Shown here: positions 56,753 through 64,000 of the stretch, one piece after another | Layout: every line of letters begins with the position of its first letter | How positions within the stretch are numbered: position 1 is the stretch's first letter | NCBI RefSeq assembly: GCF_013041605.1 | Contig: NZ_JABEQC010000006.1 | Location: 124,001 to 188,000, forward strand | DNA length: 64,000 bases | Direction of reading: 5' to 3' | Source: Vibrio plantisponsor | GTDB taxonomy: Bacteria > Pseudomonadota > Gammaproteobacteria > Enterobacterales > Vibrionaceae | Notes under the pieces: generated by a model | What the model was told of the DNA's origin: nothing | The model's input: the letters and a program-made list of their open reading frames with translations, nothing else | Database searches by the model: none | Program-made: the position numbers and the translations under genes

Positions 56753-57571
56753 ATGAATAATAAGATTTCTCTTGCTCTTGCAGCAACGTCACTGGTTTTA
56801 GTCAGCTATTCCGCATCCAGTGCGGATGATACACAACGTATTCGTTTAGCCACCACCACCAGTACCTACCATTCAGGCTTGTTAGACTACCTATTGCCAG
56901 TTTTTGAAAAAGAAGCCGGTTATAAAGTGGATGTCATCGCGACAGGAACCGGTAAAGCGCTAAAAATGGGTGAAAACGGTGATGTTGATTTGGTAATGAC
57001 ACACGCACCTAAAGCAGAAGCAGACTTTGTTGATAAAGGATTCGGTGTGCTGCCTCGCAAACTGATGTACAACGATTTTGTTTTAGTTGGTCCAAACAGC
57101 GATCCCGCTAAAATCGCGCAACAGAAAAATGTCCTTGATGCTTTTAGCCATATTGCCAAAGACGGTGTGACATTCATTTCTCGTGGTGACGATTCTGGCA
57201 CACATAAGAAAGAATTGGGCATCTGGGCTCAGGCTAAAATTGAACCAAACTTTGGTGGTTATAAGTCTGTAGGACAAGGCATGGGGCCAACGCTTAACAT
57301 GGCTTCTGAGCTGCAAGCTTATACACTGACTGACCGTGGTACGTGGTTGGCCTATCAGAACAAACTTGACCTTAAAATTGTTTTTGAAGGCGATGACAAA
57401 CTGTTTAACCCATACCAAGTGATTCTTATCAATCCAGAACGGTACCCTGCTACCAATTATCAAGCAGCAAAAGCGTTTAGTGATTGGCTAGTTTCTGAAG
57501 AAGGACAACAGAAAATCAACAGTTTTACTCTTAACGGACAACAACTTTTTGTTGCGAACGCAGACAAATAA
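56753..57571 (+). CDS. tupA: Tungstate ABC transporter binding protein TupA
   Basis: The 272-residue periplasmic protein has a signal peptide (ending SASSADD) and the oxyanion-binding motifs LATTTSTYHSGL and the TGTGKALKMGENGDVDLVMTHAP-type region, typical of tungstate-specific TupA rather than ModA. The start at MNNKISL is preferred to the ATG at 56741; neither has a strong ribosome site. It is the first gene of tupABC-mobA-mobB/moeA. Confidence 0.88.
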   Translation: MNNKISLALAATSLVLVSYSASSADDTQRIRLATTTSTYHSGLLDYLLPVFEKEAGYKVDVIATGTGKALKMGENGDVDLVMTHAPKAEADFVDKGFGVLPRKLMYNDFVLVGPNSDPAKIAQQKNVLDAFSHIAKDGVTFISRGDDSGTHKKELGIWAQAKIEPNFGGYKSVGQGMGPTLNMASELQAYTLTDRGTWLAYQNKLDLKIVFEGDDKLFNPYQVILINPERYPATNYQAAKAFSDWLVSEEGQQKINSFTLNGQQLFVANADK

Positions 57572-57580
57572 CGGTCGTGT

Positions 57581-58279
57581 ATGAGCCTTTGGCAAACTAC
57601 CCAAGACGCACTGACATTACTGATTAATTTTGACGCTGAACTCTGGGAGATCGTTGCGGTCTCCTTTAGCGTTTCATTATCAGCTATTTGTGTGGTGTTA
57701 ATTCCAGCGATGCTTTTTTCGTTTTTGCTTGCTTACAGCAACTTTCGCGGCAAATGGCTTTTGCTGTCAGTGATAAACACACTTCAAGCGGTTCCAACCG
57801 TCGTGATCGGCTTGCTTTTGTATATGTTGCTTTCACGATCTGGGCCTTTGGGAAACTGGTCATTACTTTTCACCCAAAAGGCAATGATCTTAGGTCAGAT
57901 GCTGATTTGCTTCCCTATTCTGGTGTCTATGATGCACGGCACTCTTCAATCCAGTGACCGACGTTCTGTTGAAACCGCTATGACTCTTGGCGCTTCGACA
58001 CCAAGGATTGCAGTGACCATTATCTGGGAAACACGTTTCCCGTTATTAGCAGCCGTGATCGCAAGCTTTTCCAGAATAGTGACCGAGGTGGGCTGTTCTA
58101 TGATGGTTGGCGGAAATATTATGGGCTTAACGCGAAACATCCCTACAGCCATTGCTATGGAGAGCCATAAAGGCGCTTTTGCTCAAGGAGTTGCATTAGG
58201 AATGGTGCTACTATGCTTAGCACTGGCCTTGAACTTTGCACTTTCCGCAATGCGTGGAAAAGGCTTTTTGAGAACGTAA
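57581..58279 (+). CDS. tupB: Tungstate ABC transporter permease TupB
   Basis: The 232-residue permease has five to six membrane segments and the permease loop ETAMTLGASTPRIAVTIIWE. It follows tupA by 9 bp. Confidence 0.87.
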   Translation: MSLWQTTQDALTLLINFDAELWEIVAVSFSVSLSAICVVLIPAMLFSFLLAYSNFRGKWLLLSVINTLQAVPTVVIGLLLYMLLSRSGPLGNWSLLFTQKAMILGQMLICFPILVSMMHGTLQSSDRRSVETAMTLGASTPRIAVTIIWETRFPLLAAVIASFSRIVTEVGCSMMVGGNIMGLTRNIPTAIAMESHKGAFAQGVALGMVLLCLALALNFALSAMRGKGFLRT

Positions 58280-58287
58280 GGATAAGA

Positions 58288-58998
58288 ATGACAATAACAC
58301 TTAACGCTCAAAAGTTATCAATGCGCTTTAAAGATCGAGTGCTGTTCCACATCGATCATCTGTCTATTGGGCCAAACGATGCTATTTACCTAAAAGGCGA
58401 TAATGGTGTCGGAAAAACAACCTTACTTAAAATTTTGGCGGGTTTGCAGAAACCTTCCACTGGAAGTGTTTCAAACTCACTGCCTTGGTGGCGGCGCGTT
58501 GTTCATTCGTCCGCCCGTCATCAAGTTATCTATCTGCATCAAACCCCTTACCTGTTTGATGCTACCGTGTATCAAAACGTGCTGTACGGAATTAAATTTT
58601 CGGCACTGAGTGCAAAAGAAAAACGCTCTACCGTGATAAATGCGCTGCGAATGGTCGGTTTAGAAACGCTGGCAGATGAACATATCTCGGTTTTATCTGG
58701 CGGTGAGAAGCAGCGTGTGGCAATGGCACGCGCTTGGATTCTTAACCCTTCTATTTTGCTCATGGACGAGCCGAGTGCGTCACTTGATCAGGAATCTATC
58801 GACAGACTGGTTATAATGGCAAAAGATTTGTTGGCCAGAGGTTCAAGCCTTGTTATCACCAGCCATCAAGCCAACGCACTAACCGCAATATGCAAAAAGC
58901 AGTGGTGGATTAATGATTGCACACTGATCGAAACACCATTGCTACACATAGTAAAACCAGAAAAAGAGAGAACCAATGTTACTTCCCTCTCAAACTAG
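58288..58998 (+). CDS. tupC: Tungstate ABC transporter ATPase TupC
   Basis: The 236-residue ATPase has Walker [10 protein letters not shown], signature [14 protein letters not shown] and Walker [14 protein letters not shown]. The start MTITLNAQ follows TAAGGA. It overlaps mobA by 23 bp. Confidence 0.88.
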   Translation: MTITLNAQKLSMRFKDRVLFHIDHLSIGPNDAIYLKGDNGVGKTTLLKILAGLQKPSTGSVSNSLPWWRRVVHSSARHQVIYLHQTPYLFDATVYQNVLYGIKFSALSAKEKRSTVINALRMVGLETLADEHISVLSGGEKQRVAMARAWILNPSILLMDEPSASLDQESIDRLVIMAKDLLARGSSLVITSHQANALTAICKKQWWINDCTLIETPLLHIVKPEKERTNVTSLSN

Positions 58999-59563
58999 TT
59001 GGGTCATTCTTGCCGGTGGGCAAGCGACTCGAATGGGTGGAAATGATAAAGGGCTTATTAAGCTTAATAACAAACCGCTAATTGAGCATGTCATCGAACG
59101 ATTGCAGCCACAGGCTTCGCAAATTCTGATCAATGCCAATCGTAATCTCGATAAATATAGTCACTATGGAACCGTCATTAGCGACAGTTTCACTGGTTTC
59201 CCCGGACCTTTAGGGGGGATTCACAGTGGTTTAGTTAACGCGCAGACAGATTGGGTCGGTTTTGTCCCTTGTGATAGTCCGTTAATTTCCGATGATCTTG
59301 TTGAGCGTTTCTGTCACGCTGTCAACGACGAAAGCGATATTATTGTTGCCCACGATGGAGAGCATTCTCAGCCCGTATTTACGCTCTACCATAAACGTGT
59401 TTTGCCAAAACTCACTGCATTCTTAGAGCGTGGCGACAGAAAGATAATCTTGCTTTATAACGACTGCCACACTGACTACGTCGACTTCAGTGATTCGCCA
59501 CAGTGTTTTGTCAATTTAAATACGCCAGATGAACTGGCGCAATTCGGAGCGTTACAAATATGA
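58976..59563 (+). CDS. mobA: Molybdenum cofactor guanylyltransferase MobA
   Basis: MobA adds GMP to the pyranopterin cofactor to give the guanine dinucleotide form that formate dehydrogenase needs. The 195-residue protein has the nucleotide-binding start [17 protein letters not shown] and the PLGGIHSGL and VPCDSPLI motifs. It overlaps both neighbours, so it is translated with them. Confidence 0.93.
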   Translation: MLLPSQTSWVILAGGQATRMGGNDKGLIKLNNKPLIEHVIERLQPQASQILINANRNLDKYSHYGTVISDSFTGFPGPLGGIHSGLVNAQTDWVGFVPCDSPLISDDLVERFCHAVNDESDIIVAHDGEHSQPVFTLYHKRVLPKLTAFLERGDRKIILLYNDCHTDYVDFSDSPQCFVNLNTPDELAQFGALQI

Positions 59564-61329
59564 GTCCTCAACGCCCTTCACTGCCTCTATTAGGTTTCGC
59601 CGCATACTCAGGAACAGGCAAAACGACATTACTTGAAGCGCTCATCCCGAAATTAACGAATGCAGGGCTGCGCTTAGGTGTTTTAAAGCATGCTCATCAT
59701 GACTTTGATGTCGATATTCCAGGCAAAGACAGCTATCGATTGCGCAAAGCTGGTGCAAGCCAAATGCTCATCGCATCGCGTAATCGTCATGTAATGATGA
59801 CGGAAACTCCAGATGCAGAAGCAGAATTCAATTATCTGCTTAGTCGTTTTGACTGCGAAAAACTAGACATAATCTTGGTCGAAGGTTGTAAAAACATTGC
59901 CTTCCCTAAAGTTGAGTTACACAGAAACGAACTCAATAAACCGTGGTTGTATCCAAACGATAAAAACATCATTGCGATTGCTGCAGACGAAGTAGTTGAA
60001 AGCGAACTCCCGCAGCTCAACATCAACGATTTAGATGCTATCGCGCAGTTTGTTGTCGATTACGCAAAATGTTTTGGCACAGAAAAGCCAGCCTCGGGTA
60101 GCTGTGATACCTTGTCTCCTGCTTTTTTATCGGTAGAACAAGGACGACAAGCGATACTCGAACGCGTTCAGACGCTGACGGATATTGAGACTACTGAGTT
60201 GCCGAACGCATATAACCGAGTATTGGCGAGAGACATTACGTCACCAGTGAATGTGCCGAGCTACAGAAACTCTGCTATGGATGGTTTTGCTATACGTAGC
60301 GATGACTTAAATCGTGAACACTATCAAGTTGTCGCAGAGATAATGGCTGGTGACAGCTACGCTAACGTTGTTGAACATGGTCAGGCAGTGAAAATCATGA
60401 CCGGTGCTGCGCTTCCGGAAGGCGCTGACACTGTCATCATGCGTGAACAAGCAAGCGTAACTGGCGAAACAGTAACTTTTGGCAGTGCAACAATCAAAGC
60501 AGGTCAGAATGTCCGCCAAGCGGGCGAAGATTTATCCATTGGCCAGAATGTTTTTTCCATCGGTCAGCGTTTATCTTCACCTGAAATAGGCATGTTGGCG
60601 TCATTAGGGATGAATCATGCTCCGGTTTATCGAAAATTAAAAGTTGCTATTTTTTCTACAGGCAACGAGGTTCAGGCTCCTGGTACACCTGCCAGTGAGT
60701 CACATATCTTTGATTCTAATCGATACACACTCATGGGGCTGTTAGCCCATTTAGGCTGTGAGACCATTGACCTTGGAATCATCGAAGATGATGAGCAATC
60801 CATGGTGAATGCTTTGAACAACGCTTCTCAATCGGCAGACGTTGTTTTGACCTCTGGTGGTGTATCGGTTGGTGATGCCGATTTCATTAAGTCTGCACTA
60901 GAGTCTTTAGGCACAATAGAATTCTGGCGCATCAACATGCGTCCCGGCCGCCCTCTCGCGTTTGGCAAAATTAACAACACACCTATCTTTGGTTTGCCGG
61001 GTAACCCAGTTGCCGTTATGGTCTCGTTCATTAATTTTGTTGAGCCAGCACTGCGTAAAATGCAAGGTGAAGTAAACTGGAATCCATTGAAAGTTCCTGC
61101 GGTCGCAACAGAAGATCTCCGTTCTCGCCAAGGGCGAACTGAGTTTACTCGTGGCATATACAGCTTTAATGAACGTGGACAGCTGATAGTAAAATCGACA
61201 GGGAAACAAGGTTCAGGGATTTTACGCTCGATGAGTGAAGCCAACTGCTTAATTGAAATATCTCCGGCAGTAGACACAGTTAAAGTCGGCGAAAGCGTGA
61301 CAATTATCCCACTTCAAGGCAGAATCTAG
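59560..61329 (+). CDS. MobB-MoeA fusion protein for molybdenum/tungsten cofactor synthesis
   Basis: This 589-residue protein joins MobB (about residues 1-165, P-loop [13 protein letters not shown]) and MoeA (about 185-589: [56 protein letters not shown]). MoeA inserts the metal into adenylylated molybdopterin and MobB aids nucleotide addition. The fusion keeps metal insertion and nucleotide attachment together. It overlaps mobA by 4 bp. Confidence 0.93.
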   Translation: MSPQRPSLPLLGFAAYSGTGKTTLLEALIPKLTNAGLRLGVLKHAHHDFDVDIPGKDSYRLRKAGASQMLIASRNRHVMMTETPDAEAEFNYLLSRFDCEKLDIILVEGCKNIAFPKVELHRNELNKPWLYPNDKNIIAIAADEVVESELPQLNINDLDAIAQFVVDYAKCFGTEKPASGSCDTLSPAFLSVEQGRQAILERVQTLTDIETTELPNAYNRVLARDITSPVNVPSYRNSAMDGFAIRSDDLNREHYQVVAEIMAGDSYANVVEHGQAVKIMTGAALPEGADTVIMREQASVTGETVTFGSATIKAGQNVRQAGEDLSIGQNVFSIGQRLSSPEIGMLASLGMNHAPVYRKLKVAIFSTGNEVQAPGTPASESHIFDSNRYTLMGLLAHLGCETIDLGIIEDDEQSMVNALNNASQSADVVLTSGGVSVGDADFIKSALESLGTIEFWRINMRPGRPLAFGKINNTPIFGLPGNPVAVMVSFINFVEPALRKMQGEVNWNPLKVPAVATEDLRSRQGRTEFTRGIYSFNERGQLIVKSTGKQGSGILRSMSEANCLIEISPAVDTVKVGESVTIIPLQGRI

Positions 61330-61360
61330 CGCTTAGAATTTGCTGCAAACGAGAGAAGCT

Positions 61361-61639
61361 ATGGCTCGCACAATTATTTATACCTACAAAGATGAAGAGA
61401 AGACGCTGACTTTCTCTTACCAACAGCACAGAAATATCCACGAAGCTGTTGCTGAAGCAGAAGGCATAGACATTACAGACTTTCTGAAAATGGAGCAGCA
61501 GCTAGAACTTATTTCTGACTCTAAAGCAGTTCGCAACTATCGCGACAACCATTTCAAAAAGCTAGGTTTTGGTGTCATCACGTTGAAACCAAAAGAAAAC
61601 TTAGGTGTGGGTAAGAAACCAAAACCTCAAGTTAAGTAA
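61361..61639 (+). CDS. DUF2960 family protein
   Basis: The 92-residue protein (MARTIIYTYKDEEKTLTFSY) belongs to DUF2960, common in vibrios, function unknown. The start at 61361 follows GAGAGAAG. A strong terminator follows. Confidence 0.75.
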   Translation: MARTIIYTYKDEEKTLTFSYQQHRNIHEAVAEAEGIDITDFLKMEQQLELISDSKAVRNYRDNHFKKLGFGVITLKPKENLGVGKKPKPQVK

Positions 61640-61652
61640 TTAGAAGTAAAAA

Positions 61653-61690
61653 AGAAGGGCTTGAATAATCAAGCCCTTCTTCGTTTTTAT
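61653..61690. terminator. Bidirectional terminator between the DUF2960 gene and nagK
   Basis: AGAAGGGCTTGA / TCAAGCCCTTCT with a 4-base loop, flanked by A-run and T-rich sequence, serves both converging genes. Confidence 0.85.
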
Positions 61691-61701
61691 TCTCTACTGC
61701 A

Positions 61702-62613
61702 TTACTTGATATTCAAGAATGCTGCACCACGTACACCGCCTGAATCACCGTGTTTTGCTTTGATGATTTTCGGACATTTAGCAACAGAAAGTAGATGCTT
61801 AGAAATGCGTTTAGGCACTTCTTGGTAAATCAACTCAAAGTTTGATAAACCGCCACCAAGAACCACAACATGTGGATCATGTGCAGTGAAGATGTTGCCA
61901 AAGCAGATTGCTAACAGTTCCATGAACAAATCAACATGTTTTACTGCTTTCTCTTCACCTTCGTTATAAGCGTTGATGATGTCGATAGCTTTCTTTTTCT
62001 CGCCATTGTTGTGAGCATAAATCAGCTCAAAACCACGTCCTGAAAGATAGTTATCCATACAGCCTTTATTGCCACAGCCACATTCTAGAAGTGGTGCTTT
62101 ATCACCGCCTAGATGGAACCAAGCATCAATAGGAAGACGCATATGACCGATTTCACCCGCTACGTGGTTCCGACCGGAAAATACCTTACCGTTATAGATA
62201 AGACCGCCGCCGAATCCAGTACCTAGGATCAAACCTAGCACTGATGGTTCGTCTTTTAGCTCATCATCCCATGCTTCGGAAAGAGCGAAACAGTTCGCAT
62301 CGTTTTCAATTTTTACACTGCGACCAATCTTAGCTTCTAGATCGGCACGTAGTGGTTTACCTTTTGCAGATGGAACGTTTACTGTCAGCACAGTTGCATC
62401 GTCAGCATCTTCCATACCCGGTAAACCTAAACCAATCGTGCCTTCTACACCAAATTCAGCATCATACTTAGCGACAAGACCAGCAATGGTTTCAACAAGC
62501 TGTTGGTAATCTTCAGTTGGTGTCGGAACACGTTCAGTTGCCACACGTTCAAGTTTCTCGTTGAACGCACCAAATTCAATCTTAGTGCCACCGACATCAA
62601 AGCCGTAATACAT
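61702..62613 (-). CDS. nagK: N-acetylglucosamine kinase NagK (ROK family)
   Basis: NagK phosphorylates GlcNAc released from cell wall or chitin. The 303-residue protein has the ROK start [12 protein letters not shown], the sugar-binding GEIGHMRLP segment with histidine, the zinc motif [12 protein letters not shown] and GGGLSNF. Length and motifs match NagK. Confidence 0.93.
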   Translation of the reverse strand: MYYGFDVGGTKIEFGAFNEKLERVATERVPTPTEDYQQLVETIAGLVAKYDAEFGVEGTIGLGLPGMEDADDATVLTVNVPSAKGKPLRADLEAKIGRSVKIENDANCFALSEAWDDELKDEPSVLGLILGTGFGGGLIYNGKVFSGRNHVAGEIGHMRLPIDAWFHLGGDKAPLLECGCGNKGCMDNYLSGRGFELIYAHNNGEKKKAIDIINAYNEGEEKAVKHVDLFMELLAICFGNIFTAHDPHVVVLGGGLSNFELIYQEVPKRISKHLLSVAKCPKIIKAKHGDSGGVRGAAFLNIK

Positions 62614-62857
62614 GCAAACCTCTCCTACTCTATCCCGGTAATAGGGAAATCATTAAAATCGACTCACTCACCAATTGCATCATCTGTTATCTGATTTCAA
62701 TTCAAGGTATCTATCTGATATCTGCACAATTAATTCGCGATTAAAAAATATTGGCTTATTATCCATAACCGACCCTATGCAATCCGTGACCAAACACTTA
62801 TTTATCCGGCTACAAGTGCTGATTGCGCAAATGTGAAGCAGTATTGAGTGCTGAGTC
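62614..62857. promoter_or_regulatory. Intergenic region before nagK
   Basis: The 244 bp gap between nagK and the DTW gene holds the nagK promoter. A palindrome-like TTAATTCGCGATTAA (62730-62744) may be an operator. No gene is seen. Confidence 0.3.
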
Positions 62858-63589
62858 TCAATCTAAATTTTGCTTAAACAGCAAATAATCTCTCAGTGCG
62901 GTTTTTTCTTCTTTCGGTTTAATTCTTGTTTTACCTAACAGATAGCTTTCTTTGAACGTTTCAAACCATAAACGTAAAGTTTCTGCGCCAAGACGCTCAC
63001 CAAACTTGTCCAGTACGAGACTGGCCACTTCAGCGGTGGCTAGATGCTGTTCATTGTCCGACTTTCTCATCACATATTGTGAAAGTACCTGCGGTTCGAT
63101 GGAGATCAATGGCAAGTCAGCGAGATAAGGAGATTTTCGAACGATTCGCTTTGCTTCGCGCCAGCTGCCATCGACAAAAATAAGCAGTGGCTTTTTGCCA
63201 GAAGCTATACTCTCAACCTGATGCATGACTCTTGAATGTTCTTCTTCTGTTTCCGCAGGAAAAACGAGCACCGGAAAATAAGCAGGATCTTGTAAAAGAT
63301 CTAACATCTGAGAATCAGGATCCGTGCGACTCCACTGATAGACATAAGTTTCTTTCACTGTATCGGCAATAAGTCTGCCCGTGTTACTTGGCTTAAAGAC
63401 TTCCTGCTGAGAAACAATAAGTAAAACCGCAACTTGCGTTTCAATGTCAGGCTGATGTTGACACAAACAATGCGTCAAACCGACATTACAATAAGCGCAA
63501 CGTTGAATTTTACAACCGCGAGCAAGAAAAGGTTTTGTTGATCGTTCGAGCCGATATTGGTACAAACGATGGAAAGCATGGATTCTCAT
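62858..63589 (-). CDS. DTW-domain tRNA-uridine aminocarboxypropyltransferase
   Basis: The 243-residue protein has the DTW domain: an N-terminal cysteine cluster (CAYCNVGLTHCLC), SNTGRLIADT, and FVDGSWREAKRI in place of the usual DGTW. Such enzymes (TapT/YfiP in E. coli) attach the acp group to uridine 47 in tRNA. The C-terminal part LRLWFETF is typical. Confidence 0.85.
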   Translation of the reverse strand: MRIHAFHRLYQYRLERSTKPFLARGCKIQRCAYCNVGLTHCLCQHQPDIETQVAVLLIVSQQEVFKPSNTGRLIADTVKETYVYQWSRTDPDSQMLDLLQDPAYFPVLVFPAETEEEHSRVMHQVESIASGKKPLLIFVDGSWREAKRIVRKSPYLADLPLISIEPQVLSQYVMRKSDNEQHLATAEVASLVLDKFGERLGAETLRLWFETFKESYLLGKTRIKPKEEKTALRDYLLFKQNLD

Positions 63590-63759
63590 ATTTTGTAGAA
63601 GTACTGAAACGTTCGAAGTACTGAATACTTAAAGTGACTAAAAGTGGCGCAGAGTTTAACTGCTGTTACTTGAGTTCTCCAGCGCAATTTGAACTGGGGA
63701 CGATGATTGGATTACATAAGCATAGTAAAACTGTAAATGGGTATCACACGGAGGTGGAT

Positions 63760-64000
63760 ATGTCCTACCAACCAGAAACCATCAGGCTAGCGTTTTTTGT
63801 TCTTGTGCTATTGATTTGTGCATTTTGGGAGTCAAATGCACCTCGTAAACACCTCTCTCAGAGCAAGTCGATCCGTTGGATAAATAACTTAGGTCTAGTC
63901 GGGTTAAACAGTGTGTTGATCGCTCTGTTAATGCCGATTGTCGCGATTTCAGCGGCAAGTTGGGCAGAAGCTCACTCGTTTGGTCTTATGAACTGGCTAA
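63760..64000 (+). CDS. Sterol desaturase / fatty acid hydroxylase family protein (5' part)
   Basis: The frame starts at ATG 63760 after a strong GGAGGTG and runs off the end of the window. The visible 80 residues have an N-terminal membrane segment (LAFFVLVLLICAFWE), the family motif RWINNLGLVGLN and a second membrane segment. The histidine clusters that would prove the family lie beyond the window, so the call rests on the N-terminal pattern. Confidence 0.65.
   Translation, partial: MSYQPETIRLAFFVLVLLICAFWESNAPRKHLSQSKSIRWINNLGLVGLNSVLIALLMPIVAISAASWAEAHSFGLMNWL

Overview
The window reads as a stretch of Vibrio chromosome 1 close to the replication terminus. The evidence is matP and a consensus dif site in the first 13 kb, the potABCD2D1 order, the VpsS/NosP pair, the complete ccoNOQP-ccoHIS-fnr block, and codon and base composition typical of marine vibrios. 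The species cannot be fixed from the sequence alone, and the tandem of prophage, retron and flanking genes is not one I recognise from a named strain.

Layout. 1-2.7 kb: a Lon-family protease (lonB/ycbZ) beside the fabA promoter with a FabR-type site, then matP and a DUF3634 gene. 2.7-13.1 kb: an integrated filamentous phage (inovirus, about 10.4 kb) between a hybrid attachment site (2698-2726) and an intact dif site (13102-13129). It has a full morphogenesis set on the minus strand (Rep, ssDNA-binding protein, pVIII, pIII, pVI, Zot/pI, its own pIV secretin), a DUF3693 regulator and two DUF3653 regulators on the plus strand, and as cargo a complete Ec67-like retron: an msr-msd RNA gene (4114-4241) followed by a reverse transcriptase fused to a TOPRIM domain (4271-6019). 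13.1-16.7 kb: VpsS-like hybrid kinase, FIST/NosP sensor and a small membrane protein. 16.9-24.8 kb: cbb3 oxidase, its assembly genes and fnr with an autoregulatory FNR box. 24.9-35.5 kb: uspE, ttcA, DUF2987, Bax-like protein, a membrane protein, the polyamine importer potABC with two potD genes, and cobB. 35.6-39.6 kb: amtB (with NtrC-like and sigma-54 sites) and a second groESL pair. 39.6-61.7 kb: a formate dehydrogenase and molybdo/tungsto-enzyme region (Cys-type fdhABC, maturation factors, fdhD, an AAA-ATPase/MscS pair, a sigma-54 two-component system, tungstate importer tupABC, mobA, a mobB-moeA fusion). 61.7-64 kb: nagK, a DTW tRNA-modification gene and the start of a sterol desaturase family gene.

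How the parts work together. The formate dehydrogenase region holds enzyme, metal importer, cofactor synthesis, chaperones and a dedicated regulator. A 15-17 bp palindrome (47321-47337 and 56530-56544) lies about 80-92 bp upstream of two sigma-54 type promoters, one for the ferredoxin/maturation operon and one for tupABC. This suggests that the adjacent NtrC-type regulator co-ordinates tungstate uptake with formate dehydrogenase assembly. The cbb3 oxidase next to fnr and the formate dehydrogenase fit life at changing oxygen tension.

The most interesting item is the retron-bearing filamentous prophage. Its regulator gene runs through the attachment site, so that in the circular phage it would continue for 30 more codons and overlap the first DUF3653 gene; integration cuts this apparent operon. 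The phage also carries two perfect matS sites, the binding site of the neighbouring host gene product MatP.
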